A stretch of DNA of 5,806 nucleotides, taken from assembly GCA_003649665.1 (NCBI GenBank), contig QMSL01000087.1, positions 1 through 5,806 on the forward strand, written 5' to 3'. Origin of the DNA: Thermoprotei archaeon (lineage in GTDB: Archaea; Thermoproteota; Thermoprotei; QMSL01; B3-G16). Below, in pieces: positions 1 to 5,368 of this stretch. Each line of letters begins with the position of its first letter. Position 1 is the first letter of the stretch. The position numbers were made by a program, and so were the translations under genes. The notes beneath the pieces were generated by a model. It made no database searches. It was not told where the DNA came from and saw only the letters and a list, made by a program, of their open reading frames with translations.

Positions 1-344
1 TAAGGTATGCTATAAGAGATGAAGAGTTAAATCTATCTCTAAGTCCGTGTGGAAGACTAATTCTAATTTCACTAGCCCTTAATAGGGGTTATATTCCCCT
101 TGACTTGATATATGCAAAGGCCATGTTATTGAGATTAAGACCAGATGAAGTCATGTCAACAATAGGTAAAATGGAATCGCTAGGGCTGATAGTAAAGGAC
201 AATAATTTAATAAGGCTAACTCTTCGCGGAGTAATGGTACTTGATAAAGTTCTGTCAATCGAGATATCATCCCTTAAAAAGCTTATAGTTAATTTGGAGC
301 AGATAAGGAAGAATATAAAGTATATGTTCGACTCGTGGTATTAG
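1..344 (+). CDS. C-terminal part of a winged-helix-like protein (5' end outside window)
   Basis: The reading frame is open from base 3 to the TAG at 342-344, so the gene begins before the window; the TTG at 105 is an internal leucine codon, not a necessary start. About 113 residues are visible. A helix-rich stretch (SPCGRLILISLALNRGYIP) is followed by RLRPDEVMSTIGKMESLGL, which reads like the second and recognition helices of a winged helix. Next comes IVKDNNLIRLTLRGVMVL, resembling a two-stranded wing, and then a predicted C-terminal helix rich in Leu/Ile/Lys that may be a dimerisation coil. This pattern suits an archaeal DNA-binding regulator, but I do not recognise the family and no ligand or target can be named. 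The gene ends only 10 bases before the CCA end of the tRNA gene on the opposite strand, so the two converge. Confidence 0.6.
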   Translation, partial: RYAIRDEELNLSLSPCGRLILISLALNRGYIPLDLIYAKAMLLRLRPDEVMSTIGKMESLGLIVKDNNLIRLTLRGVMVLDKVLSIEISSLKKLIVNLEQIRKNIKYMFDSWY

Positions 345-354
345 GATGTTAAAA

Positions 355-452
355 TGGAGCCGGGGGCGGGATTCGAACCCGCGAATAACCCGGTATCAAC
401 CCTTTTGACAAGGTCTGCAGCCGGGCGCCTTAGACCACTCGGCCACCCCGGC
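355..452 (-). tRNA. tRNA-Cys (anticodon GCA), with intron and encoded CCA
   Basis: Read on the minus strand, the gene starts at 452 with the 7-bp acceptor GCCGGGG (452-446), pairing with CCCCGGC (365-359). It has U8, a D-arm with GCC/GGC and G18G19, and an anticodon stem CCCGG/CCGGG. The anticodon loop is CUGCAGA once a 20-base insert is removed. A variable region of about six bases, T-stem GCGGG/CCCGC and T-loop UUCGAAU follow. The discriminator base is U (358), which with anticodon GCA (418-416) is the established identity set for cysteine tRNA. The next three bases encode CCA (357-355). Without intron removal the molecule looks like a class II tRNA with a long arm, a possible trap for misreading it as Leu or Ser. 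A TATA-like box lies at 481-490. Confidence 0.93.
395..414 (-). other. tRNA-Cys intron at canonical position 37/38
   Basis: Removing these 20 bases restores a 7-base anticodon loop and a perfect 5-bp anticodon stem. The intron folds on itself with CCUU/AAGG closing a 5-base loop. The exon-intron region fits a bulge-helix-bulge: bulge A36-G37-intron1, a 4-bp helix pairing C32-C35 with intron bases 15-18, and bulge intron19-intron20-A38. The central helix has one U-U mismatch and one G-U pair, so it is a relaxed version of the motif cut by archaeal splicing endonuclease. A shift by one base (A at either end) gives the same mature tRNA. Confidence 0.85.
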
Positions 453-480
453 TTCCATCATTTTCATAAGTAACTGCTCC

Positions 481-490
481 TTTTAAACTT
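481..490 (-). promoter_or_regulatory. TATA-like box of the tRNA-Cys gene
   Basis: On the minus strand this reads AAGTTTAAAA. Its centre lies about 33 bases upstream of the first tRNA base at 452. That would place transcription start a few bases before the mature 5' end, as is usual for archaeal tRNA genes. Confidence 0.6.
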
Positions 491-546
491 TATCTCCTTC
501 TTAAAGGTAATCCTTATTTTGAACTAAATCAATAAGGAGACATGTT

Positions 547-1314
547 ATGACTTCCGAGAGAGAACGAAAATGGCTAATAGCATTTGATGTAGATGGTACT
601 TTACTAAAGGAGCCAACCTCAAGTTGGAGACTCATACACAAATTGCTTAACACAACGGAAAGAGCAAAACAGTATGCTAAGATGTTCTATGAAGGCAAGA
701 TAGAATACCATAAGTGGGCACAGCTTGAGGCCTCATTATGGAGAGGAGTCGATTACGAGAGATTACGAGAGGAGGTACTAAGTAGGATAAGATTACAGGA
801 TGGTTGTAAGGAGCTATTCGAAAGACTTAGAAAATACCCTGTATATTGCGTACTAGTTAGTGCTGGACTTAGGATGATAGTGGAGAAGGTAGCTCAGGAG
901 CTTGGAGTAGATGAGTTTTATGCTAACGAATTAATCATCGATAACAAAGGGAGAATAACAGGAGATGTAATAGTAAACGTGACCTTTTACGGTAAAGGAG
1001 ATGTAGTGAAGAAGGTAGCCGAGAGGGAAGGAATACCAAGAGATAGGATAATTGCTATAGGCGATTCTGAAAGCGATATAAGCATGTTTAAGGTTGCCGG
1101 AATAAGCATAGCGGTAAATCCTCCAAAAGAGACTATACTACGCTATGTAGACGTAGTAATATATGGATCTTCCTTGAGACTGTTAACTCTTGTATTGGAG
1201 AAGATACTTAGTTCAGAAGGGAGAATCTTATTTAAATCTGAGAGTAAATGTATATCATGCTGTCACGAGAGACCCGTAAGGGTTTCGATGAGTGACAGAG
1301 TCTGGCCCCCCTAG
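547..1314 (+). CDS. HAD superfamily phosphatase, phosphoserine phosphatase-like (HAD-IB)
   Basis: A cytosolic phosphomonoesterase is expected. All four HAD motifs are visible. Motif I is FDVDGTL, with nucleophile Asp14 and acid/base Asp16. Motif II is Ser105 in VLVSAG. Motif III is Lys150 in YGKGDVV. Motif IV is GDSESD, with Asp173 and Asp177 for magnesium. Residues 20-85 form the helical cap placed between motifs I and II, as in the SerB-like HAD-IB group; the true substrate (phosphoserine or another small phosphate ester) cannot be read from sequence. The ATG at 547 follows AAGGAGA (534-540) by six bases, a good ribosome binding site. The protein is 255 residues, whereas relatives are usually about 210-225. 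The last 30 or so residues (CISCCHERPVRV... to WPP) look unlike a HAD tail and coincide with a GC-rich RNA hairpin at 1260-1298. No partner genes adjoin it. Confidence 0.82.
   Translation: MTSERERKWLIAFDVDGTLLKEPTSSWRLIHKLLNTTERAKQYAKMFYEGKIEYHKWAQLEASLWRGVDYERLREEVLSRIRLQDGCKELFERLRKYPVYCVLVSAGLRMIVEKVAQELGVDEFYANELIIDNKGRITGDVIVNVTFYGKGDVVKKVAEREGIPRDRIIAIGDSESDISMFKVAGISIAVNPPKETILRYVDVVIYGSSLRLLTLVLEKILSSEGRILFKSESKCISCCHERPVRVSMSDRVWPP
1228..1237 (+). promoter_or_regulatory. TATA-like box inside the end of the phosphatase gene
   Basis: TTATTTAAAT, centred near 1233, is about 26 bases before the first base of the kink-turn hairpin at 1260. This is the spacing expected if that hairpin is the 5' part of its own transcript. 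It lies within codons of the phosphatase, so it could be a chance AT-rich stretch. Confidence 0.35.
1259..1312 (+). ncRNA. Candidate structured RNA with kink-turn and GNRA hairpin
   Basis: Seen directly: a 7-bp stem CTGTCAC (1260-1266)/GTGACAG (1292-1298). Inside it is an asymmetric loop with GA (1267-1268) on one side and GATGA (1287-1291) on the other. Above that is a 7-bp stem GAGACCC/GGGTTTC (1269-1275/1280-1286) closed by the tetraloop GTAA. The internal loop matches the kink-turn consensus exactly: a 3-base bulge GAU, then tandem sheared G-A pairs, then the non-canonical stem. Archaeal L7Ae binds such motifs in box C/D and H/ACA guide RNAs and in RNase P RNA. No clear box D, ACA box or lower stem is seen, so the class is open. 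The C-rich tract at 1305-1311 may be a guide or single-stranded tail. The element overlaps the 3' codons of the phosphatase gene. Confidence 0.5.
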
Positions 1315-1326
1315 TCAATCATCTTA

Positions 1327-1361
1327 TTATCGCTTACATTTAGTTATTCTAAGAGCGATAA
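1327..1361 (+). repeat. Inverted repeat, 8 bp with 19-base spacer
   Basis: TTATCGCT (1327-1334) pairs perfectly with AGCGATAA (1354-1361). It is the second of four dyads that follow each other between the phosphatase and the NrdD-like gene. It is AT-richer than its neighbours and could be a hairpin in RNA, a transcription end region for the upstream unit, or an operator. Confidence 0.5.
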
Positions 1362-1404
1362 AGTGAACCTGGACGTAAATTCTAAGAGAATTTCTAAAAG
1401 GTAT

Positions 1405-1468
1405 GGCCGGGAGCTGACGCCCCTTTTCATAGTTCCCCGTCTGGGGAACCTCGAGGGGCGGGAGTTCA
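1405..1468 (+). ncRNA. Candidate structured RNA, three-tier GC-rich hairpin
   Basis: The element folds into nested helices. The top is GTTCCCC/GGGGAAC (1432-1438/1443-1449) with a GTCT tetraloop. The middle is CGCCCCT/AGGGGCG (1418-1424/1454-1460), separated from the top by an unequal internal loop of 7 and 4 bases. The base is GAGCT/AGTTC (1411-1415/1463-1467) with a 2x2 internal loop. Such a GC-rich island between AT-rich linkers is a known mark of structured RNA in AT-rich hyperthermophiles. I cannot assign it to a family: no tRNA T-loop, SRP domain IV motif or box C/D pair is present. It could be a separate RNA, a domain of a longer RNA spanning about 1259-1575, or part of the leader of the NrdD-like gene. 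Confidence 0.45.
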
Positions 1469-1502
1469 TTAATATTTCTATTCTAAAGGTATATATATCT
1501 TG

Positions 1503-1570
1503 TGGCTCTCCTGCCGAGACCTCTCCTCATCGGTGGGCCAACCTTGGAGAGGCCACCATGCGGAGAGCCA
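1503..1570 (+). ncRNA. Candidate structured RNA, long hairpin with central internal loop
   Basis: The outer stem is 9 perfect pairs, TGGCTCTCC/GGAGAGCCA (1503-1511/1562-1570). A large internal loop of 8 and 9 bases follows. The inner stem is 7 perfect pairs, CCTCTCC/GGAGAGG (1520-1526/1546-1552), topped by a 19-base loop in which GGT/ACC can pair. A competing fold exists, GGTGG-G-CC (1532-1539) with GGCCACC (1551-1557), which would break the inner stem; switching between two states is therefore possible. Two stems separated by a wide loop recall an H/ACA pseudouridylation pocket, but the nearest ACA (1579-1581) is too far from the pocket for the usual spacing. It ends about 90 bases before the NrdD-like start codon, so a leader element of that gene is an alternative. 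The family is unknown. Confidence 0.45.
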
Positions 1571-1618
1571 ATGGTAATACATCTATAATTCTAAAATATT
1601 TCGAGAACACATAAAGTT

Positions 1619-1640
1619 AACCATATAAGTGCGATAATAC
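1619..1640 (+). promoter_or_regulatory. Probable promoter of the NrdD-like gene
   Basis: Two TATA-like stretches, ACCATATAAG (1619-1628) and GATAATAC (1633-1640), lie ahead of the ATG at 1662. The second is centred about 25 bases before the ATG, which would give a leaderless mRNA. The first would give a leader of roughly 10 bases. No clear ribosome binding site precedes the start, which fits leaderless translation. Confidence 0.4.
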
Positions 1641-1661
1641 AATAGATCATGGGCAGTTGTA

Positions 1662-3641
1662 ATGAGTAGGGCAAGGAAGTTCATAAGAACTGTGGCAAGA
1701 AGGAGAGCAAAGGGATTACCTGAAGTACGCACTTCTGATGGTCATATGGTTCCCTGGAATAGACGCTATATAGTTAATCAACTACTTAGGGAAACCATTC
1801 TTGTAGAAGAGCTCTTCAAGGTTCGTAGAATATCAAGGGAGGAGGCAGAGGAAGTCTCTAAGATAGTTGAGGAGAGAATAAGGAAGCTAGGTCTAGCCTT
1901 CATCAGTGCCCCCCTCATAAGGGAGATGGTGAATAACGTACTCCTTGAACTTTCCGAGAGGGATCCGAAATTCGCTCTTTATAGAAACGTATGCACTAGA
2001 TGTGGAGTTCCAGTTTATGATGCATATATAGCGCTTTATGAGGATGAATTTAGTAAGAGAGGCGAAGTTGCAAATCCAAGCCTTATATGTGAGAGAATAG
2101 CTGAGAGAACTGTTAGGGAAGTAGCCCTCCTCCTCATGGAGCCTCATATAGCTGACTCTCACCTTAAAGGAGACATACATATTCATTCCCTTGAATACTT
2201 TGGATTAAAGCCTCTCTACGTTGGTTATGATATTCGATGCTTCCTTTTATACGGATTAGTTCCAGATGGAACTGGCACTCTTGCTAATGTCGCTGCGCCA
2301 GCAAGGAGATTTGATGTAGCACTTAGACATGCATCTATGGTAATGTCTAGTGGAGCGACACATGTAGCTAAAAGCCAAATTCATATAGCTTTTAACGTCT
2401 TTTTAAGCCCGTACGCTAGAGGAATTAAAGAGGATGAGATAAGACAGGGAATTCAGTCATTATTCTTCGAGATTTCGCAGGCATACGCTGTTCATGGAGG
2501 CTCTCACGACTTCGCTGTGATTCAGATAGTGCCTAAAGTGCCTAGAATCTTTAGAAGAGCCAAGGTAGCACTTAGGGGAGTGCTAACAGAAGAAACGTAC
2601 GAGGTTTACCTAGATGAGACTTCGATGCTATTTGATGAAATCATGAGGGTGTATCTAGACGGAGATGCCAAAGGCAACCCATTTTACACGCCACTTATGA
2701 GCATATATATCGAGGATCTAGATGATTTAAAAAAGGTTCATGCTTACCTCCCCGAGGTTCTAAATACATATAAGGTTATAAATGTAGACATCAATCCTAA
2801 AGGAGATGTGTTCTTCTGTACTCACGGCGGTAACTTCATGTTGCCAATCGAAGTAAATGAAAGTATCCTAAATATGGAGAGAGGAGCGCATGTGAATACT
2901 GGCATAAGTCAAGTGGTTTCTGTAAACATGCCTAGACTCGTATTTAGGGCGAAAGGAGATGAAGATAAACTGCGGGATCAGATATACAAGGCAGTTAGTA
3001 TCTCAGTTGAGGTGTTCAAACTCAAAGAGGAATGGTTAATGAAAATGCTAGAGGGAGGTAAACTACAATTCCTAGCACAGAGAATAGGGGAGACGAAGCT
3101 AGTTGATGTAAACAAACTCTCAAACGTCATAGGGTTAGTGGGATTAAGGGAAGCAGTTCAATGTCTGTGCGAGAAGAGTATATATACTGAAGAAGGGTTA
3201 AAGATGGCAAAGAAAATAATAACGTGGTTTAAGGATGCCATTAGCGAATATGATAGCGAGGAAATGTATCATATCTCTTTAACTGAGTGTTACGATGAGG
3301 AAGTCACGTCACGTTTGGCCACATCAGATTTAGTAACGCCGACTTACAGATATAGTGCAAGGAAGATAGTAAAGGGAGATTTAAAAGAAACGACACGCCT
3401 CTTAAAAATCGGAGCGCGAAACCTACCTATACGATATACCTCTACGAGAGATGTGATAATCGATGTAAATGAGGATCTCTTCAGAAAGAAAATATACTAT
3501 GAGATAGCATTAAGGGAAGCTCTTCCGTGCATAATGCCACTAATAATAAGAACTGGAAAACATGGACTACCAAAGGTAGTAGATGTCCTAAAGGATATAA
3601 TCATACGCGGAACAGTAATCCCTATTAGGATAGAGTTTTAA
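1662..3641 (+). CDS. NrdD-like protein: ATP-cone plus barrel, lacking the glycyl-radical domain
   Basis: This is homologous to the catalytic subunit of class III (anaerobic) ribonucleoside-triphosphate reductase, which reduces NTPs to dNTPs using a glycyl radical made by NrdG. Residues 1-20 are a very basic extension. About 22-105 form an ATP-cone (VRTSDGHMVPWNRRYIVNQLL ... LIREMVNNVLLE), the nucleotide-sensing domain. From about 165 the barrel shows family landmarks: GDIHIHSLEYF (170-180), GLVPDGTG (198-205), FNVFLSPYARG (244-254), GNPFYTP (338-344), NTGISQVVSVNMPRL (412-426) and RYTSTRDVIID near 591. Cys386 is the only cysteine in the region where the active-site loop is expected. The protein stops at residue 659 with IPIRIEF, the point where normal NrdD continues into a Cys4 zinc site and the RVxGY glycyl-radical loop; neither is present here or just downstream. 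No nrdG lies in the window. Either the radical domain is supplied by another polypeptide, or this is a paralogue with a changed role. Homology is clear; reductase activity is uncertain. Confidence 0.75.
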   Translation: MSRARKFIRTVARRRAKGLPEVRTSDGHMVPWNRRYIVNQLLRETILVEELFKVRRISREEAEEVSKIVEERIRKLGLAFISAPLIREMVNNVLLELSERDPKFALYRNVCTRCGVPVYDAYIALYEDEFSKRGEVANPSLICERIAERTVREVALLLMEPHIADSHLKGDIHIHSLEYFGLKPLYVGYDIRCFLLYGLVPDGTGTLANVAAPARRFDVALRHASMVMSSGATHVAKSQIHIAFNVFLSPYARGIKEDEIRQGIQSLFFEISQAYAVHGGSHDFAVIQIVPKVPRIFRRAKVALRGVLTEETYEVYLDETSMLFDEIMRVYLDGDAKGNPFYTPLMSIYIEDLDDLKKVHAYLPEVLNTYKVINVDINPKGDVFFCTHGGNFMLPIEVNESILNMERGAHVNTGISQVVSVNMPRLVFRAKGDEDKLRDQIYKAVSISVEVFKLKEEWLMKMLEGGKLQFLAQRIGETKLVDVNKLSNVIGLVGLREAVQCLCEKSIYTEEGLKMAKKIITWFKDAISEYDSEEMYHISLTECYDEEVTSRLATSDLVTPTYRYSARKIVKGDLKETTRLLKIGARNLPIRYTSTRDVIIDVNEDLFRKKIYYEIALREALPCIMPLIIRTGKHGLPKVVDVLKDIIIRGTVIPIRIEF

Positions 3642-3710
3642 GGTAATGAACGTTGAACAGGGAAAGATAGTATATTGTAATCGGGATCGGGAAGAGATCT
3701 TCGTAAGTTA

Positions 3711-3720
3711 AAGTATATAA
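3711..3720 (+). promoter_or_regulatory. TATA box of the fumarase genes
   Basis: AAGTATATAA, preceded by purine-rich bases, is centred about 44 bases before the GTG at 3760. This puts the start of transcription near 3741 and leaves a leader of about 20 bases. The leader ends in the short palindrome CCTAC-GA-GTAGG (3749-3760), which overlaps the AGGTG ribosome binding region and the first base of the start codon. Confidence 0.55.
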
Positions 3721-3759
3721 GAGTTATAGTTCACAGTAGCTCTGAAAGCCTACGAGTAG

Positions 3760-4659
3760 GTGATAAAAATTTCATATCCCTCAATCGAAAAAATAGAGAG
3801 GAACCTTGTTGAGGCCATAAGAATAGCCGTAACAGTGCTACCTGAAGACGTAAGAAAAGGATTGGAAAAAGCACTATCTGAGGAAAGAGATGAACTTTCT
3901 AAGAAAATGCTAAAGGCGATAATTACCAACGTTAAAGTAGCAGAGGAAGAAGGCATACCAATATGCCAGGATACAGGGATAATCACATATTACGTTAAGG
4001 TAGGTACTAAATTCCCATATCTTAGCAAGATATATGATATCCTAAGAAACGCAACGATTAAAGCAACAAAAGAAGTTCCGCTTAGACCTAATGCTGTAGA
4101 TGTGATAACTGGAATCAATTCAGGCAATAACGTAGGCATTAACGTGCCGCATATAGACGTAACCATAGCTTCAGATAATAATGAGTTGGAGGTAATAGTG
4201 TTCCCTAAGGGAGGAGGAAGCGAAACGCCGTCCATCTGTAAAGTATTAACACCATGGCAAGGAATAAGGGAGGTTATAAGGACTGTCCTCAATTCTATAG
4301 CTAGGTACGGAATCAACGCATGTCCACCACTCGTCATAGGTATAGGTATTGGTGGTACATTTGAGGTTGCCGCAAGACTAGCAAAGAGAGCTCTTCTAAG
4401 AGGAGTTGGTAAGAGGAGTAACAATGAAGCAATAGCAGAACTTGAGATGAAAATTCTCGACCTTGTAAATAGGCTTGAAATAGGACCGTTGGGGATGGGA
4501 GGTAAGGTTACGGCATTAGATGTCCATATAGAAGTAGCTCATAGGCACCCAGCTACACTTGCAATGGCATTATGTACAAGTTGCTGGGCCTTAAGGAGAG
4601 CAGTGATGAGAGTTTACTCCGATGGCAGCATCGAGATAGCACCGTATACAGGATTATGA
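3760..4659 (+). CDS. fumA: Fumarate hydratase class I, alpha subunit (two-subunit archaeal type)
   Basis: Forms, with the beta subunit encoded next, the iron-sulfur enzyme that interconverts fumarate and malate in the cytosol. The family also includes L(+)-tartrate dehydratase alpha subunits. Family signatures: CQDTG (Cys69), NAVDVITGINSGNN (111-124), FPKGGGSE (148-155), ACPPLVIGIGIGGTFE (187-202, Cys188), GMGGKVTALDVHIE (245-258) and HRHPATLAMALCTSCWALRR (261-280, Cys275). Cys69, Cys188 and Cys275 are the likely ligands of the [4Fe-4S] cluster, by analogy with class I fumarases. The length of 299 residues is normal for a separate alpha subunit. The GTG start at 3760 is supported by the AGGTG just before it and by the promoter position; the next residues (IKISYPSIEKIERN) resemble family N termini. 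Fumarase is preferred over tartrate dehydratase because it is the common role in archaea, but sequence alone does not fully separate them. Confidence 0.9.
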   Translation: MIKISYPSIEKIERNLVEAIRIAVTVLPEDVRKGLEKALSEERDELSKKMLKAIITNVKVAEEEGIPICQDTGIITYYVKVGTKFPYLSKIYDILRNATIKATKEVPLRPNAVDVITGINSGNNVGINVPHIDVTIASDNNELEVIVFPKGGGSETPSICKVLTPWQGIREVIRTVLNSIARYGINACPPLVIGIGIGGTFEVAARLAKRALLRGVGKRSNNEAIAELEMKILDLVNRLEIGPLGMGGKVTALDVHIEVAHRHPATLAMALCTSCWALRRAVMRVYSDGSIEIAPYTGL

Positions 4660-4663
4660 AAAA

Positions 4664-4673
4664 GTTTTAATTT
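4664..4673 (+). promoter_or_regulatory. TATA-like box before the fumarase beta gene
   Basis: GTTTTAATTT lies in the short gap after the alpha gene, centred about 29 bases before the ATG at 4698. It could start an additional, leaderless mRNA for the beta subunit. AT-rich gaps give such matches by chance, and read-through from the alpha gene is also likely. Confidence 0.35.
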
Positions 4674-4697
4674 AATATCGCCTATTCTGTGTTCTAT

Positions 4698-5339
4698 ATG
4701 ATGGGAGAACGCATCCTCTCAACGCCTATTGAACTTAATGAGATAATTAGGGTTAAAGTTGGAGACGTATTATACGTTAACGGTATAATCGTAACGGCAA
4801 GAGATGCAGCACATAAAAGGATAATTAGATATTGTAAAGAGGGCAAAAGGCTTCCCCTGAACTTAAAGGGATTGGTGATAATGCACGCAGGGCCCATTGT
4901 AGTACATAAAGAAGGTCAATGGGTCATTAAATCTATAGGGCCTACGTCAAGTTATAGAATGGAGCCATATATGGCGGATGTCATAAAGATCACCGGGATA
5001 AGGATGATAATAGGGAAGGGAGTCATGGGTAGGTCTACTATGGAGGCATGTAGGAAATACGGAGCAATATATGCTATATATCCGGGAGGTACTGCGGCAC
5101 TGGCCACCAAATGTATCGTAAGGGTTATTGATGTGAAGTGGCTTGATCTTGGGATTCCTGAAGCATTATGGATTTTAGAAGTACGTATGTTTGGACCACT
5201 ATTTGTGGCTATAGACGCTAAGGGAAATAACTTTTTCGAAAGAAGGCTTAAAAGAGTTGAGAATAATCTGTTAACATTACAGAAGGAGCTCGAATTAATA
5301 CCAGATACATGCAGTATAAGCGAAATAATCGAATGTTAA
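4698..5339 (+). CDS. fumB: Fumarate hydratase class I, beta subunit
   Basis: This is the second subunit of the fumarase, supplying the C-terminal half of the single-chain enzyme. Landmarks in order: LSTPI near the N terminus, KVGDVLYVNGIIVTARDAAHKR, LPLNLKGLVIMHAGP, IGPTSSYRMEPY, IIGKGVMG, IYPGGTAALA, LGIPEALWILEVRMFGP and AIDAKGNN. TARDAAH, GPTSSYRM and PGGTAAL are the conserved substrate and active-site blocks of this family. The frame is open back to a GTG at 4689, but ATG codons at 4698 and 4701 fit better: they place the conserved STPI at the usual distance and lie about 26-30 bases after the TATA-like box. The gene follows the alpha gene after a gap of under 40 bases, so both belong to one functional unit. 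The last 40 residues (helical, ending CSISEIIEC) are less conserved. Confidence 0.9.
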   Translation: MMGERILSTPIELNEIIRVKVGDVLYVNGIIVTARDAAHKRIIRYCKEGKRLPLNLKGLVIMHAGPIVVHKEGQWVIKSIGPTSSYRMEPYMADVIKITGIRMIIGKGVMGRSTMEACRKYGAIYAIYPGGTAALATKCIVRVIDVKWLDLGIPEALWILEVRMFGPLFVAIDAKGNNFFERRLKRVENNLLTLQKELELIPDTCSISEIIEC

Positions 5340-5368
5340 TCGCTTTACTATGATAAAGGAGATCGACT

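Larger units (their letters stand above)
1346..1597 (+). repeat. Scattered short repeat TTCTAA(A/G) in the intergenic region
   Basis: ATTCTAAGAG occurs at 1346-1355 and again at 1379-1388. TTCTAAAAGGTAT at 1392-1404 and TTCTAAAGGTAT at 1481-1492 form a second pair, each shortly before a GC-rich hairpin. ATTCTAAAAT follows the last hairpin at 1588-1597. Five copies of TTCTAA in 250 bases may be weak promoter or processing elements that mark repeated units, or may just reflect AT-rich linkers. Confidence 0.3.

Noticed and set aside
355..452. Reading the tRNA as class II tRNA-Leu or tRNA-Ser with a long variable arm
   Set aside because: The apparent arm is an intron: removing 20 bases restores a perfect anticodon stem and a GCA anticodon, and the discriminator U fits cysteine.
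1259..1575. Identification of the structured region as RNase P RNA or SRP 7S RNA
   Set aside because: I could not find the conserved GAGGAAAGUC-like and ACAGAAA-like cores of RNase P, or the GGAA...GGAGCA helix 8 motif of SRP RNA, on either strand. The separate hairpins with AT-rich linkers also do not fit those folds.
1501..1575. Cobalamin-type riboswitch before the NrdD-like gene
   Set aside because: CCTGCC and GGCCACC fragments are present, but not in the order and context of the B12 box, and the conserved core is missing.
1363..1614. An 83-codon open frame starting with GTG across the region before the NrdD-like gene
   Set aside because: Its residues show no domain, it begins with a weak codon without a binding site, and it runs straight through two GC-rich hairpins that explain the base pattern better.
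3646..3711. A 21-codon frame just after the NrdD-like gene as the missing glycyl-radical part
   Set aside because: It has a single cysteine and no RVxGY or paired CxxC motif, and it is far too short.
3990..4424. A long open frame on the minus strand inside the fumarase alpha gene
   Set aside because: It lies wholly within a well-supported gene on the other strand, has low-complexity Leu/Pro/Ser content and no recognisable domain.
5343..5358. CTTTA/TAAAG hairpin between the converging fumarase beta and AbrB-type genes as a terminator
   Set aside because: The stem is only five AT-rich pairs and no T-tract follows, and archaeal termination does not need a hairpin. The support is too weak.
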